From: a virus
Strand: one strand, 5' to 3'
Length of the DNA stretch: 45,995 nt
IMG/VR virus record: IMGVR_UViG_3300018080_003996
Coordinates: 1-45,995 of that record
The translations under genes and the position numbers were made by a program. Within the stretch, counting starts at the first letter, position 1; each line of letters opens with the position of its first letter. Of the stretch, positions 25,174 to 32,709 are shown piece after piece. The notes under the pieces are model-generated. The model did not search any database. It was not told where the DNA came from and saw nothing but the letters and a program-made list of their open reading frames with translations.

Positions 25174-26714
25174 AGATTCTCCTCCGGTCGTGTTTCCTGG
25201 TTTCCCCGTCCGATGACGAGGAGTTGTTCCAGCGAAACTACCTCGCGCTCCTGGCTTCCGATCTGGGATTCGAAACTCCAGAGGATGATCTGCTGTGGAT
25301 GTTCATCAAGGACTTCTTCCAGCAGCACATGCATGTGCCGTCATTGGCAACGATTCGAGCCCACTTCGAACGCATCAAAGAGATGGAAGTGGTCGACCGG
25401 GTGGAGACGGTTGCCAATTTCAACCCGCTCACACGCGGTGACTTCGTTCGCCATCTGGAGGAGAAGGCAGAGGACCGTCGTAGTCGTCTGATTCTCGAAT
25501 ACGCCAAGACGATGGTGAAGATTGTCGAGACCGGGATAGAGGTCCGCGACGGGAAGAACAAGACGTTTCTCAAGGGTGCTGTCGATGCCTGCCGCTATTT
25601 CTCGGACCTGAGTCATGGAATCCTCGCACCTACGCTTGGCGCGAGGATGTCTGGTGATCTGCTGGCCGACACGGTGGGTTTCAAGGAGCACTACGAGCGC
25701 GTGGAAGCCGACCCGGAGTATGGCATCGGGCTGTTCTCTGGGCTGGAGCAGATGGACAAGGTTATCGCCGGGGCAAAGAAGGGCGAGCTTTGGATCCACG
25801 CTGGCTTCACGGGCGCAATGAAAAGCTCACTTGCCTTGCATTGGGCCTACGTCCAAGCGATCTACTTCAAGCACACGGTCTTCTACTGCTCGCTGGAGAT
25901 GCCTCTCATCCAGTGCCGCAACATTGTCCACACGATGCACTCGTTTCACGAGAAATTCCGTGAGGACCGCATCCGTCTGGGCATTCAGGCTCCGAGCAAG
26001 AAGCAGACCGATGGCACCGTGTTCCACTACGATCGGGGGCTCGACTACGAGAAGATCAAGAACGGCAAGCTGTCTCCGAATGAGAAAGTGTTTCTGATGG
26101 AGGTGGTCGAGCCGGACCTGGAGGATGCCTCCAACGTGTACGGAGACATCCACCTAGAAGGAGCCGACCCAGACAAGATCGACTACACCATCGTTGATCT
26201 GCGCACGAAGGCAGAGATTCAGTACGCGAAGCAGCCGTTCGATCTCATATTCATCGACCACATGGGGTTGATGGCTCCCCGGAAGCGGATGGGATCAACG
26301 ACGGAGAATCTCAATGAGGTCGTTCGCGATGTCAAGAAGATGGCTCTCGGTTTCAACCGCGGGATGGGCATTCCCATTGTTGCCTTGTGGCAGATTAGCC
26401 GACAAGGATGGCGAGAGGCAGCGAAGGCCGAGGGCAAGTACAATCTTACAACTTTAGCCTACGCGAACGAAACCGAGAGGAGCGCTGATGTTGTGACCGC
26501 TTCGTGGATTGATGATGAGTTGAAGGCGCAGGGTCGGTTCTACATGCAGTGTCTCAAGAGCCGTGACACGGCACCGTTCGAACGATTTCCTGTGCGTGTG
26601 GAGTTTCACTGTCGTCGCTTGCTCACGGATCACGAAGGCATCGAGGACAGTGAGGAGGCCAAGCAGAAGCGCAACGAGGAAGTGGCCAACGAGCTAGACG
26701 AGTTGTTCGCATGA
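25170..26714 (+). CDS. dnaB-like: DnaB-like replicative helicase
   Basis: GTG 25170 overlaps the previous stop, after GGAGAAAAAGGA. The 514-residue protein has an N-terminal helical domain (about 1-150) and a RecA-type motor. Walker A is GFTGAMKSS (G212, K218, S219); a Met replaces the usual Gly before Lys, a form I recall from some phage helicases. Walker B is in LIFIDHMGLM, and ALWQISRQG matches the DnaB Q motif (H3). A CLKSRD arginine-finger-like segment follows. It should unwind the fork 5' to 3', with the neighbouring loader-like and CHC2 proteins as partners. The acidic C-terminus ends NELDELFA. The gene overlaps the methyltransferase fragment by four bases. Confidence 0.9.
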   Translation: MKILLRSCFLVSPSDDEELFQRNYLALLASDLGFETPEDDLLWMFIKDFFQQHMHVPSLATIRAHFERIKEMEVVDRVETVANFNPLTRGDFVRHLEEKAEDRRSRLILEYAKTMVKIVETGIEVRDGKNKTFLKGAVDACRYFSDLSHGILAPTLGARMSGDLLADTVGFKEHYERVEADPEYGIGLFSGLEQMDKVIAGAKKGELWIHAGFTGAMKSSLALHWAYVQAIYFKHTVFYCSLEMPLIQCRNIVHTMHSFHEKFREDRIRLGIQAPSKKQTDGTVFHYDRGLDYEKIKNGKLSPNEKVFLMEVVEPDLEDASNVYGDIHLEGADPDKIDYTIVDLRTKAEIQYAKQPFDLIFIDHMGLMAPRKRMGSTTENLNEVVRDVKKMALGFNRGMGIPIVALWQISRQGWREAAKAEGKYNLTTLAYANETERSADVVTASWIDDELKAQGRFYMQCLKSRDTAPFERFPVRVEFHCRRLLTDHEGIEDSEEAKQKRNEEVANELDELFA

Positions 26715-27199
26715 CCGACACACTACGAATCAACCTCTGGCATGGCGATTGCCGGGAGAGAATCAAGACCCTCGAATCTGATTCGGTGGATCTTGTCTTG
26801 ACCGATCCCCCTTACGACTTGACATCGGGTTCGGGGAAGGGCGGTTTCATGGGCAAAACTTGGGACGCGACCGGGATTGCTTTCGATCCTGATGTTTGGC
26901 GTGAGGTCTTTCGCGTTCTCAAGCCAGGTTGTTGGGCCAAGGTGTTCTCGGCGACGCGGACGTTTCATCGCGTCTGCGTCGCGATGGAAGAAGCCGGATT
27001 CGAAGGCGTGAAGGACAACTTGGAGGCGTGGACCTACGGATCTGGCTTCCCAAAGAGCCTCAACATCAGTAAAGCCTTGGCCAAGGCCAAGGAAGATCCC
27101 CGCATCACACCTGAGTTGATCGAGAAGTGGAAGGGGTATGGAACAGCGTTGAAGCCTGCACACGAGATCATTGTTTGTGGAATGAAACCGACTGCTTAG
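26711..27199 (+). CDS. N-terminal half of a beta-class DNA methyltransferase, 162 aa
   Basis: ATG 26711 overlaps the helicase stop. The protein has the catalytic motif IV TDPPY (D32-Y35), the following WDATG and VWREVFRVLKPG helices, and stops at GTALKPAHEIIVCGMKP. Complete phage enzymes of this kind continue here into the target-recognition region. There is no motif X or motif I (FxGxG), so it cannot bind S-adenosylmethionine by itself as a normal enzyme does. Matching downstream parts lie at 29766 and 30347, after an HNH gene and others. Either it works with those proteins in trans or it is a remnant; the intact catalytic motif favours the first. Confidence 0.85.
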   Translation: MTDTLRINLWHGDCRERIKTLESDSVDLVLTDPPYDLTSGSGKGGFMGKTWDATGIAFDPDVWREVFRVLKPGCWAKVFSATRTFHRVCVAMEEAGFEGVKDNLEAWTYGSGFPKSLNISKALAKAKEDPRITPELIEKWKGYGTALKPAHEIIVCGMKPTA

Positions 27200-27204
27200 G
27201 TGGG

Positions 27205-27233
27205 TTTACCGTGGGAGGCTTCCGTGCTACAAC
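27205..27233 (+). promoter_or_regulatory. Possible promoter of the HNH gene
   Basis: TTTACC, exactly 17 bases, then TACAAC, six bases before the ATG at 27240. It resembles a sigma70-type promoter rather than the shared phage motif and would give a leaderless message. Confidence 0.35.
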
Positions 27234-27239
27234 ATTCCC

Positions 27240-27869
27240 ATGCCAAAGGAGCGTCGGATTTGTGAGGGTTGTCGTCAGGCTTTCTGGGTCTATCCAGCGC
27301 AAATACGCAAAGGTGGGGGGAAGTTTTGCTCACGTGAGTGTAGTAAGAAAGGGGAACAACGGACGTGCCCGGTTTGCAGAAAGAGTTTCTATGCTCAACG
27401 ATCACGGATTAAGCGTGGCGAAGCACGCTATTGTTCTCGGGAATGTGGTAACCCGGCGCGAGGTAAGAAAGGATCGGACAATCCAAACTGGAAAGGTGGC
27501 CGGTTCAAACGAAGCGATGGTTACATCGCAGTGTGGGTGGGAGACGGAAAGTATCGGTTGGAACATGATCTCATCATGGAAAGCCATGTCGGTCGGAGGC
27601 TTCGGCGTGGCGAAAATGTCCACCATGAAAGTGAGATTCGTGACGACAATCGGTTGGAGAACCTGGAGCTTACTGACTGGTCAAGCCACATCCGAGACCA
27701 CCATGCTCAAAAACCAGATCTCACTAAATGGGAGATGGTTGTGTGTATGAATTGTCGCAAGCCCTTCGCCAAGCGCTCATGTCAAGTTCGGAAAACAGCG
27801 CACCACTATTGCACAAGAGTTTGTTATCTCGATGCTTGTGCGAAAGGGTCTCGGCCGGGAGGCAGGTAG
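27240..27869 (+). CDS. HNH endonuclease with three zinc knuckles, 209 aa
   Basis: The protein begins with two treble-clef-like cysteine modules (CEGC...CSREC and CPVC...CSREC). It continues with NWKGGRFKRSDGY, then an HNH_3-type nuclease core: LEHDLIMESHVGR, the VHH pair and DDNRLENLEL with a later H-x4-H. A third cysteine module (CMNC...CTRVC) closes it. This is the usual layout of free-standing phage homing endonucleases. It lies directly behind the truncated methyltransferase half, so it probably inserted there or moved with it. No good ribosome site precedes the ATG. Codon use is more AT-rich than in the neighbours. Confidence 0.9.
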   Translation: MPKERRICEGCRQAFWVYPAQIRKGGGKFCSRECSKKGEQRTCPVCRKSFYAQRSRIKRGEARYCSRECGNPARGKKGSDNPNWKGGRFKRSDGYIAVWVGDGKYRLEHDLIMESHVGRRLRRGENVHHESEIRDDNRLENLELTDWSSHIRDHHAQKPDLTKWEMVVCMNCRKPFAKRSCQVRKTAHHYCTRVCYLDACAKGSRPGGR

Positions 27870-28132
27870 TGACGATTCTCAAAGCAGACGGCACTGCGTA
27901 CCGTGAGCCGGGAGAACCGTGCGATCATGGCATCACGTTCGATGAGGAAGAGGCGGAACGGATACTTGGAAACTGGGAGCCGCGCGACAGTACTGATTTC
28001 GTCATGGGCAATCCGGCCGCTGCGGAGGTTCGCAGACGATGGCCACGTCTGAATGGCCGGTGCCCTCTGGGCTGTGGTTACGTGGGCATCTACTACGCGA
28101 GTCCCGAGCACTACACCCTGGGAGACTGGTGA
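27869..28132 (+). CDS. Small Cys/His protein, 87 aa
   Basis: GTG 27869 overlaps the stop of the HNH gene and follows GGGAGGCAGG. The frame is open further upstream only because it shadows the HNH gene. The protein has C18-D-H and a later CPLGCGY, a possible zinc site, and ends HYTLGDW. Its stop overlaps the start of the MT-A70-like gene. Function unknown; it may be an accessory of the methylation cluster. Confidence 0.55.
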   Translation: MTILKADGTAYREPGEPCDHGITFDEEEAERILGNWEPRDSTDFVMGNPAAAEVRRRWPRLNGRCPLGCGYVGIYYASPEHYTLGDW

Positions 28133-28794
28133 CGTTCTATCCCATAGTTGATGACCAGGGTGCCATTGCCGAGACGCAGATCTACACGATCTGTTTGGCG
28201 GACTGTCCATGGTTCTACTATGGCTCGGAAACGAAAGATGCTGCGGCTGGGAAGCACTACGGGCTCATGTCGCAAGAGGAGCTAGCTGCGCTTCCCGTGC
28301 GTGAGCTACTGGCCCAAGATGCCGCCTTGTTCTTGTGGGCGACCTGTCCTCGGCTCGACTACGCAATTGACCTGATTCGTGCGTGGGGTTTTCACTACCG
28401 TGGTGTCGCGTGGGTGTGGGCCAAGACACGCAAGGACGGAACGCTCATCCACGGGCAAGGTGTGCCTCCAACGTTCACAAAACCGACGACCGAGATGGTC
28501 CTGGCGGCGAGCACGAAGCCTCGGGGGCGTCCGTTCAAGATCCAGACGAGCAAGATGGCGCAGTTGGTCGGGGCTCCCATGGAGGGAGAGGTCGTTCCTG
28601 CGCCACGTGAGCAACACAGCGTCAAGCCCACGAAGTTTCATAGGCTGATCGAGGAGCTAGCCGGCCCAGAACCGAGCAAGATCGAGCTTTTCTGTCGGGG
28701 GCGTCCAGAGCCGGGGTGGCACGGATGGGGTAACGAGTGTAAACCAGCGGAGCCCGTGTCCTTCCATGACTTCGTGCGTGGGGAGTTGAGGTAA
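28129..28794 (+). CDS. MT-A70-like adenine methyltransferase with altered catalytic motif
   Basis: GTG 28129 overlaps the previous stop. The 221-residue protein follows the MT-A70 plan: a catalytic strand, then GKHYGLMSQEELAALPV, ALFLWATCPRLDYAIDLIRAWGF, a TKPTTEMVLAAS strand, REQHSVKPTKFHRLIEEL and a final IELFCRGRPEPGWHGWGNE, which ends many such enzymes. Family members usually carry DPPW at the catalytic site; here it reads D25-C26-P27-W28. The C may be tolerated or may reduce activity. Its substrate would be adenine N6 in DNA or RNA. It lies between the parts of the dismembered beta-class enzyme. Confidence 0.88.
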   Translation: MTFYPIVDDQGAIAETQIYTICLADCPWFYYGSETKDAAAGKHYGLMSQEELAALPVRELLAQDAALFLWATCPRLDYAIDLIRAWGFHYRGVAWVWAKTRKDGTLIHGQGVPPTFTKPTTEMVLAASTKPRGRPFKIQTSKMAQLVGAPMEGEVVPAPREQHSVKPTKFHRLIEELAGPEPSKIELFCRGRPEPGWHGWGNECKPAEPVSFHDFVRGELR

Positions 28795-28803
28795 GGAGAC
28801 AAC

Positions 28804-29769
28804 ATGTCTGAAATCGGTAGACGACGGTTCTTGCAGTTTCTCGGGTTGGGAGGCGCTACGGCAGCGACGCTCACGACCCCGATCCCTGTGTTTGGGAGCG
28901 ATGATGGGCCGAAGCTGTGGACGCCAGACCAGAAGATCGTGGGCGGGCATCTCGTGCTCGTGCCGCCGAAGGACTGGAGCACTCAGAGATGGAAGCATCC
29001 GAGTGGGGGCCGGATCGAGCTTTCGACAGACGATCCCGAGAGTGGCGAGGCGATCGTGGGACAGGTTGGGCGAGCTTGGCCTACGGTAAGAGACAGGATC
29101 TACTGGGATTCGCGTAGAGAGCCGCTCATAACCGTGGGTCCGCAGCCGCTTCGGCTCAGCCTCGAACCCTCGACAACTCAGACCGTGGGGCAAGGTGTAC
29201 AGGACAGGCCCCATACGCCTCATGCTGAGCACGCAATCGCGGTTCCGTTGTCCGAGAAGCACACGTCTGAGGAAGCGCATGCGGCGTTCTACAAAGGTGC
29301 GCAGGAGCTACGAAAGCGGTTCAAGGCAGAGTCCTTGAAGATTCTGGAGCGGGTGCCTGTTTCTTTGCGGCAAGATGCTCAGATCGTCACACTCGTGAAC
29401 AACGCGGTCTACGCCGACGCGCTGTATGCTCCCGCGCTGTATGAGCAACAGGTTGCTGATCACGTACAACAACCGGGGTTCACGCTGCGTGCTGAGTGGT
29501 CGCAGTATGTGGTTGTGGGCGAAGTCGAGAGAAACGGCTGGCAAGTCTACAGCGAGACGGGTGAGTATCCCATCGAGATCCCGAGCGATCTCGACATGGA
29601 ATTCTTGCTTCACATGGACAAGATGATGCTAACTAGCGTCACGTACAACATCAGCAACAACGATAGCTGGACGGTCGTCACCACTCCGGGCGGCAAGTGG
29701 ACTATTCCTGGCGTCGAGCCGCAGACGCTCGGTAAGCCTATCAAGAGACCGAAGATCCTCAAGCCGTGA
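28804..29769 (+). CDS. Protein with twin-arginine signal peptide, 321 aa
   Basis: ATG 28804 follows TAAGGAGACAAC. The N-terminus, GRRRFLQFLGLGGATAATL up to about residue 31, has R6-R7-x-F-L followed by a moderately hydrophobic Gly/Ala segment, a textbook Tat leader. This suggests export of a folded protein. The mature part is unrecognised. It has a long helix at about 160-195 and a central region similar in style to major capsid-like folds (VNNAVYADALYAPALYE), then beta strands, with no cofactor motif seen. It is odd among methyltransferase genes; its stop overlaps the first recognition module. The Tat call could be false if the helix is only a membrane anchor. Confidence 0.6.
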   Translation: MSEIGRRRFLQFLGLGGATAATLTTPIPVFGSDDGPKLWTPDQKIVGGHLVLVPPKDWSTQRWKHPSGGRIELSTDDPESGEAIVGQVGRAWPTVRDRIYWDSRREPLITVGPQPLRLSLEPSTTQTVGQGVQDRPHTPHAEHAIAVPLSEKHTSEEAHAAFYKGAQELRKRFKAESLKILERVPVSLRQDAQIVTLVNNAVYADALYAPALYEQQVADHVQQPGFTLRAEWSQYVVVGEVERNGWQVYSETGEYPIEIPSDLDMEFLLHMDKMMLTSVTYNISNNDSWTVVTTPGGKWTIPGVEPQTLGKPIKRPKILKP

Positions 29770-30350
29770 AAGTAGTCACGCTAGCACGCAAGCCGTTTCC
29801 TGCGTCGGCGGCCGAGTGTGCCGTCGAGTGGGGAACAGCGAGTGTGAACATCGGGGCGAGTCGTGTGGGCGGTAAGCCGAGAACAACACACAAACATGGG
29901 AACAGGCGGACGCGGAATCGAGGTCCCACGATGAAAGAGGGCTTCAAGGTCGGAGACTATGCGTCTCCGGGGCGTCGTTACCCCGCCAACCTCATCCTCC
30001 AGCACCGGTCTTCTTGCGAGATCGTGGGGGAGCGCGAGGTTGCGAGTGGGGTTGCTGTACGGGAGCGGAGCGGCGGCAAGACGATCTTCTCCGAGACAGC
30101 CAAGCCTCCCATGGAGAACATGACTTACGGGGAGGGAGGCAAGGAGTCGATCCCAGATTGGCGATGCGCTGAGAGTTGTCCTGTTTCCGATCTCGATGCG
30201 CAGAGCGGAATCTCTACGAGCAAGGGACACGTCCGGCACAATGCGGGATCGTGGAAGGTCCGCAAGGTGGGCAATGTGGTCGCAGCGGTCGAGACTCCGC
30301 ACACGGACACGGGTGGCGCATCGAGGTTTTTCAAACAGGTGAAGCCGTGA
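29766..30350 (+). CDS. Stand-alone methyltransferase target-recognition-like module, 194 aa
   Basis: GTG 29766 overlaps the previous stop. The protein starts KVVTLARKP, just where the 26711 fragment breaks off. It then has EWGTASVNIG, GRRYPANLILQH with a following Cys, a C-x3-C pair, LDAQSGI and a final GGASRFFKQV. This is the central region, between motifs VIII and X, of complete phage beta-class enzymes. It has neither the DPPY nor the FxGxG motif. It is clearly paralogous to residues 1-194 of the next gene. It may supply alternative DNA-sequence specificity to a shared catalytic partner, or be a relic of a broken gene. Confidence 0.8.
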   Translation: MKVVTLARKPFPASAAECAVEWGTASVNIGASRVGGKPRTTHKHGNRRTRNRGPTMKEGFKVGDYASPGRRYPANLILQHRSSCEIVGEREVASGVAVRERSGGKTIFSETAKPPMENMTYGEGGKESIPDWRCAESCPVSDLDAQSGISTSKGHVRHNAGSWKVRKVGNVVAAVETPHTDTGGASRFFKQVKP

Positions 30351-31810
30351 AGGTGATTACCCTCGCCCGAGCGCCGTTGCGCGGGGCGGTTGCTCAGTCT
30401 TGCATCGAGTGGAGCACGGGAGCGATCAACATCGACGGAACACGCATTGCTGGACCAACATGGACGCGAAGCACGGAGTCGTTGGAGGACATTCGTGGCG
30501 GAAGGTACGGGTCTGCGTCGAAGGATCGCATCCCGGTTCCGCCACAAGCGATGCCGTCTGGGGGACGGTGGCCGTCCAACATGGTGCTCCAACACAAGCC
30601 GAGTTGCCGCCAGACGGGAACGACCACGGCTCCCGGCTACATGATCAACCGCTGGACGGACGGAGCTAAGCCCTTCGGAGGCGGAGCCGGTCATCCTTAC
30701 GAGGGTGAGAAGCAGCCAGATGAGAGCGTGACCGTGTGGGAGTGTGAAGAGGGGTGTGGGGTGGCGGGAGTTGATCAACAAGGTGGTCTTCTTACGAGCG
30801 GAAAACCTGTAGGCGCTCGTCATACGGGAGGGACTTTGTTGGCGGGCGGGGGTAACGAATACATGCTGACCGGCTACGGAGACACCGGAACTGCGTCTCG
30901 TTTCTTCAAGCAGGTACAGGAGACAGACATGCATGAGTTACCACAGGAGTTGATCGACTACCTGGAGACGATGATCACTCCGCCAGATGGTGAAGTTTTG
31001 ATCGTGTCCGACATGTCTGCTGTCAACTGGTCCGAGTACGAGGACAACCAGCTACACGGCCTTTTGATCGTCGGGAAGCGGGCGGACGAATTCTCAGGCA
31101 ACGACTACATGGAGCAGATCTGGCGAGTGCTCCGTCCGGGTGCTCACGTCATGTTGATCGCATCCGATGAGGAGCCCACGGGACACACCGGGGCGTGTGC
31201 TCTGGAGGACAAGGGATTCGAGATCCGCGACTCTATCTTGCTCGTGCAAGAGCCCGGACGCATCCACTACGTTGCCAAGGCGGCAACGAAGGAGCGCAAC
31301 GCGGGCATTGTTCCGTTTGAGCGCAAGGTCAAGGAGAAGCGCTTGTTCCCTAAGCCTGAGCATATGGATGATATCGAGCTGGAGTTTGCAGAGGTCAAGA
31401 CGGAGGAAGAGATCGCCGCGTGGGTTGAGGAAGGTGCTTCGCGAATGGAGATCCCGAAGGACCATCGGCAGTGGTTTGACGAGCGCGAGGTCGAGATCGT
31501 CAAGAAGAAACAGAATGACCATCCAACCATAAAGGCCAAGGATCTCCTCCGTCGTTTGCTTGGCGACTTGCCGGAAGGTTCACTTGTGGTCGATCCGTTC
31601 ATGGGCTCGGGCTCGACGGGCATCGCGTGTGTCGAGGCCGGGATGGCCTTCACGGGGATCGAGCTTGAGATGGAAAGCCTCCAAATTGCCGATGCTCGTG
31701 TCCGGCATTGGGATTCTGCCGAGCTACGTCCTTGGGCCGCAGAGGTAGTTAGCGAGGCAGAACAGCCAAAGCGCAAAAAGCGCAGTTTCTTGCAGTTGCG
31801 CGAAAAGTAA
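30347..31810 (+). CDS. Recognition module fused to SAM-binding half of a beta-class methyltransferase, 487 aa
   Basis: GTG 30347 overlaps the previous stop. Residues 1-194 repeat the module before it (KVITLARAP, EWSTGAINIDG, GRWPSNMVLQH, TASRFFKQV). Residues about 195-320 look like the motif IV-VIII region, but the DPPY place reads LLIVGKRADEF, so that site seems dead; WRVLRPGAHVMLIA follows. Then come NDHPTIK (motif X) and D416-PFMGSGSTG (motif I) with GIELE (motif II), all intact. It could pair with the 26711 half, which has DPPY but no motif I. A ribosome site with an in-frame ATG at 30929 lies exactly at the module junction, so a 293-residue second product is possible. Confidence 0.82.
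   Translation: MKVITLARAPLRGAVAQSCIEWSTGAINIDGTRIAGPTWTRSTESLEDIRGGRYGSASKDRIPVPPQAMPSGGRWPSNMVLQHKPSCRQTGTTTAPGYMINRWTDGAKPFGGGAGHPYEGEKQPDESVTVWECEEGCGVAGVDQQGGLLTSGKPVGARHTGGTLLAGGGNEYMLTGYGDTGTASRFFKQVQETDMHELPQELIDYLETMITPPDGEVLIVSDMSAVNWSEYEDNQLHGLLIVGKRADEFSGNDYMEQIWRVLRPGAHVMLIASDEEPTGHTGACALEDKGFEIRDSILLVQEPGRIHYVAKAATKERNAGIVPFERKVKEKRLFPKPEHMDDIELEFAEVKTEEEIAAWVEEGASRMEIPKDHRQWFDEREVEIVKKKQNDHPTIKAKDLLRRLLGDLPEGSLVVDPFMGSGSTGIACVEAGMAFTGIELEMESLQIADARVRHWDSAELRPWAAEVVSEAEQPKRKKRSFLQLREK
30918..30931 (+). promoter_or_regulatory. Internal ribosome site and ATG inside the methyltransferase gene
   Basis: AGGAGA at 30918-30923 is five bases before an in-frame ATG at 30929 (residue 195). 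This is the point at which the paralogous module before it simply ends, which suggests a former or still-used gene start. Confidence 0.5.
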
Positions 31811-31835
31811 ACTTCCGCCCGGATTCGGCGTAGAG
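31807..31835 (+). promoter_or_regulatory. Shared phage promoter motif, copy D
   Basis: GTAAACTTC, 11 bases, then GGCGTAGAG. The TAA of the first box is the stop codon of the preceding gene. The ATG at 31855 follows 19 bases later, with a good AAGGAGA in between. Confidence 0.7.
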
Positions 31836-31854
31836 ATGGTAAGGAGACAAGTCT

Positions 31855-32046
31855 ATGAATTTCCTGACCATCGAGCTTCCCATCCCCGAGGCTCCCGAAC
31901 CGGCCGAGGTTTGTGAGGTTTGTGGCGGCCCTGGTGTTTCGCTGGGCTCTCTGGGGTCGCGGGAGTATTTTCGTTGCCGTCACTGTGGCAATCAGTGGTC
32001 GGCCGGGGAAGAGGATCACAGCTACGAAGTTAGCTTCAAGGTGTAG
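31855..32046 (+). CDS. Zinc-ribbon protein, 63 aa
   Basis: ATG 31855 follows AAGGAGACAAGTCT. The protein has two cysteine pairs, C20-x2-C23 and C41-x2-C44, separated by a short strand-turn region (REYFRCRHCGNQW). This is a classic zinc ribbon, as found in transcription-related and small nucleic-acid-binding proteins. The N-terminus is Pro/Glu rich. It is the first gene of a unit led by promoter copy D. Its partner is unknown. Confidence 0.75.
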   Translation: MNFLTIELPIPEAPEPAEVCEVCGGPGVSLGSLGSREYFRCRHCGNQWSAGEEDHSYEVSFKV

Positions 32047-32055
32047 ACTCCTGGT

Positions 32056-32373
32056 ATGAAGACCAAAGCGGACACCATCTTCACAATTCTCAACTTCGTT
32101 GTTGCTCTCGCTCTGACGGGAGTCGTGGCGAAGGTCGTGTTTGCTGACCTTCCGGTTTTGACCGAGTTGGCTCAGGCCAGGACTGAGTTGATACGGGTCG
32201 GGACTGAGCTACCAAAGTACGAGTACGCGATCGAGTCAATTCCAGATCTGGAGTGGGGCACGAAGGCTCAGGAGATGGGTCAAGCAGGCTGGACGCTTGT
32301 CTTTGCTCGCCGTGCCTCCGACAGTGCGGGCGACTTTCTGTACGAGTGCATCTGGCAGCGTCAGGTTCGTTGA
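32056..32373 (+). CDS. Membrane-anchored small protein, 105 aa
   Basis: ATG 32056 lies nine bases after the previous stop. A TAGACT box seven bases before it may be a promoter element. A hydrophobic helix at about residues 8-30 anchors the protein. A short helical neck and a domain with a pattern (EYAIESIPDLEWGTKAQEMGQ, then GWTLVFARR) follow, and this pattern recurs in small DUF4177-like proteins of phages and bacteria. That resemblance is tentative. The stop overlaps the next start. Confidence 0.55.
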   Translation: MKTKADTIFTILNFVVALALTGVVAKVVFADLPVLTELAQARTELIRVGTELPKYEYAIESIPDLEWGTKAQEMGQAGWTLVFARRASDSAGDFLYECIWQRQVR

Positions 32374-32666
32374 TGGCAGAGATCATTCCCTTCGACGCTC
32401 TGATCAGCAAGGTCGATAGCGGCCGACTTCAGAGATCGTCGTGTCTCACGACGCGGATCGTTTATGCGGACGTGGAGAAGGGGATGTTTCGCGGCCTTGT
32501 TGATGCCTCCAAACCAGAGAATCCTCCCTACGAAGTCAAGATTGATGCCAAGGCTCGGGTATGTCGCTGTACCTGTGAGGACTTCAAACGGAAGGCGGCT
32601 CCCTGCAAGCATCTAGTGGCTTTCGCAAGGGTAGCGCGAGCGATGACGAACGGGATGAGTTTGTAA
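32373..32666 (+). CDS. SWIM zinc-finger protein, 97 aa
   Basis: ATG 32373 overlaps the previous stop (TGATG). The C-terminal half has the SWIM signature CxC-x9-CxH, with C66, C68, C78 and H80 (CTCEDFKRKAAPCKH). SWIM domains bind DNA or proteins and are common beside SNF2 ATPases and recombination proteins. Upstream are beta strands typical of the lead-in to a SWIM domain. TAA 32664-32666 forms part of promoter copy E, directly ahead of the ligase gene. A DNA-repair or recombination mediator role is possible. Confidence 0.85.
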   Translation: MAEIIPFDALISKVDSGRLQRSSCLTTRIVYADVEKGMFRGLVDASKPENPPYEVKIDAKARVCRCTCEDFKRKAAPCKHLVAFARVARAMTNGMSL

Positions 32667-32691
32667 ACTTCTTGCCGAATCTCGCGTAGAG
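32663..32691 (+). promoter_or_regulatory. Shared phage promoter motif, copy E
   Basis: GTAAACTTC, 11 bases, then CGCGTAGAG, 18 bases before the ligase ATG. As in copy D, the first box contains the stop codon of the preceding gene. Confidence 0.7.
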
Positions 32692-32709
32692 AGAACACGG
32701 GACCAGACC

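Noticed and set aside
29086-29119. Further copy of the promoter motif (CGCGTAGAG at 29111)
   Set aside because: It is inside a coding region, the first box is missing at the required distance, and the bases are accounted for by codons.
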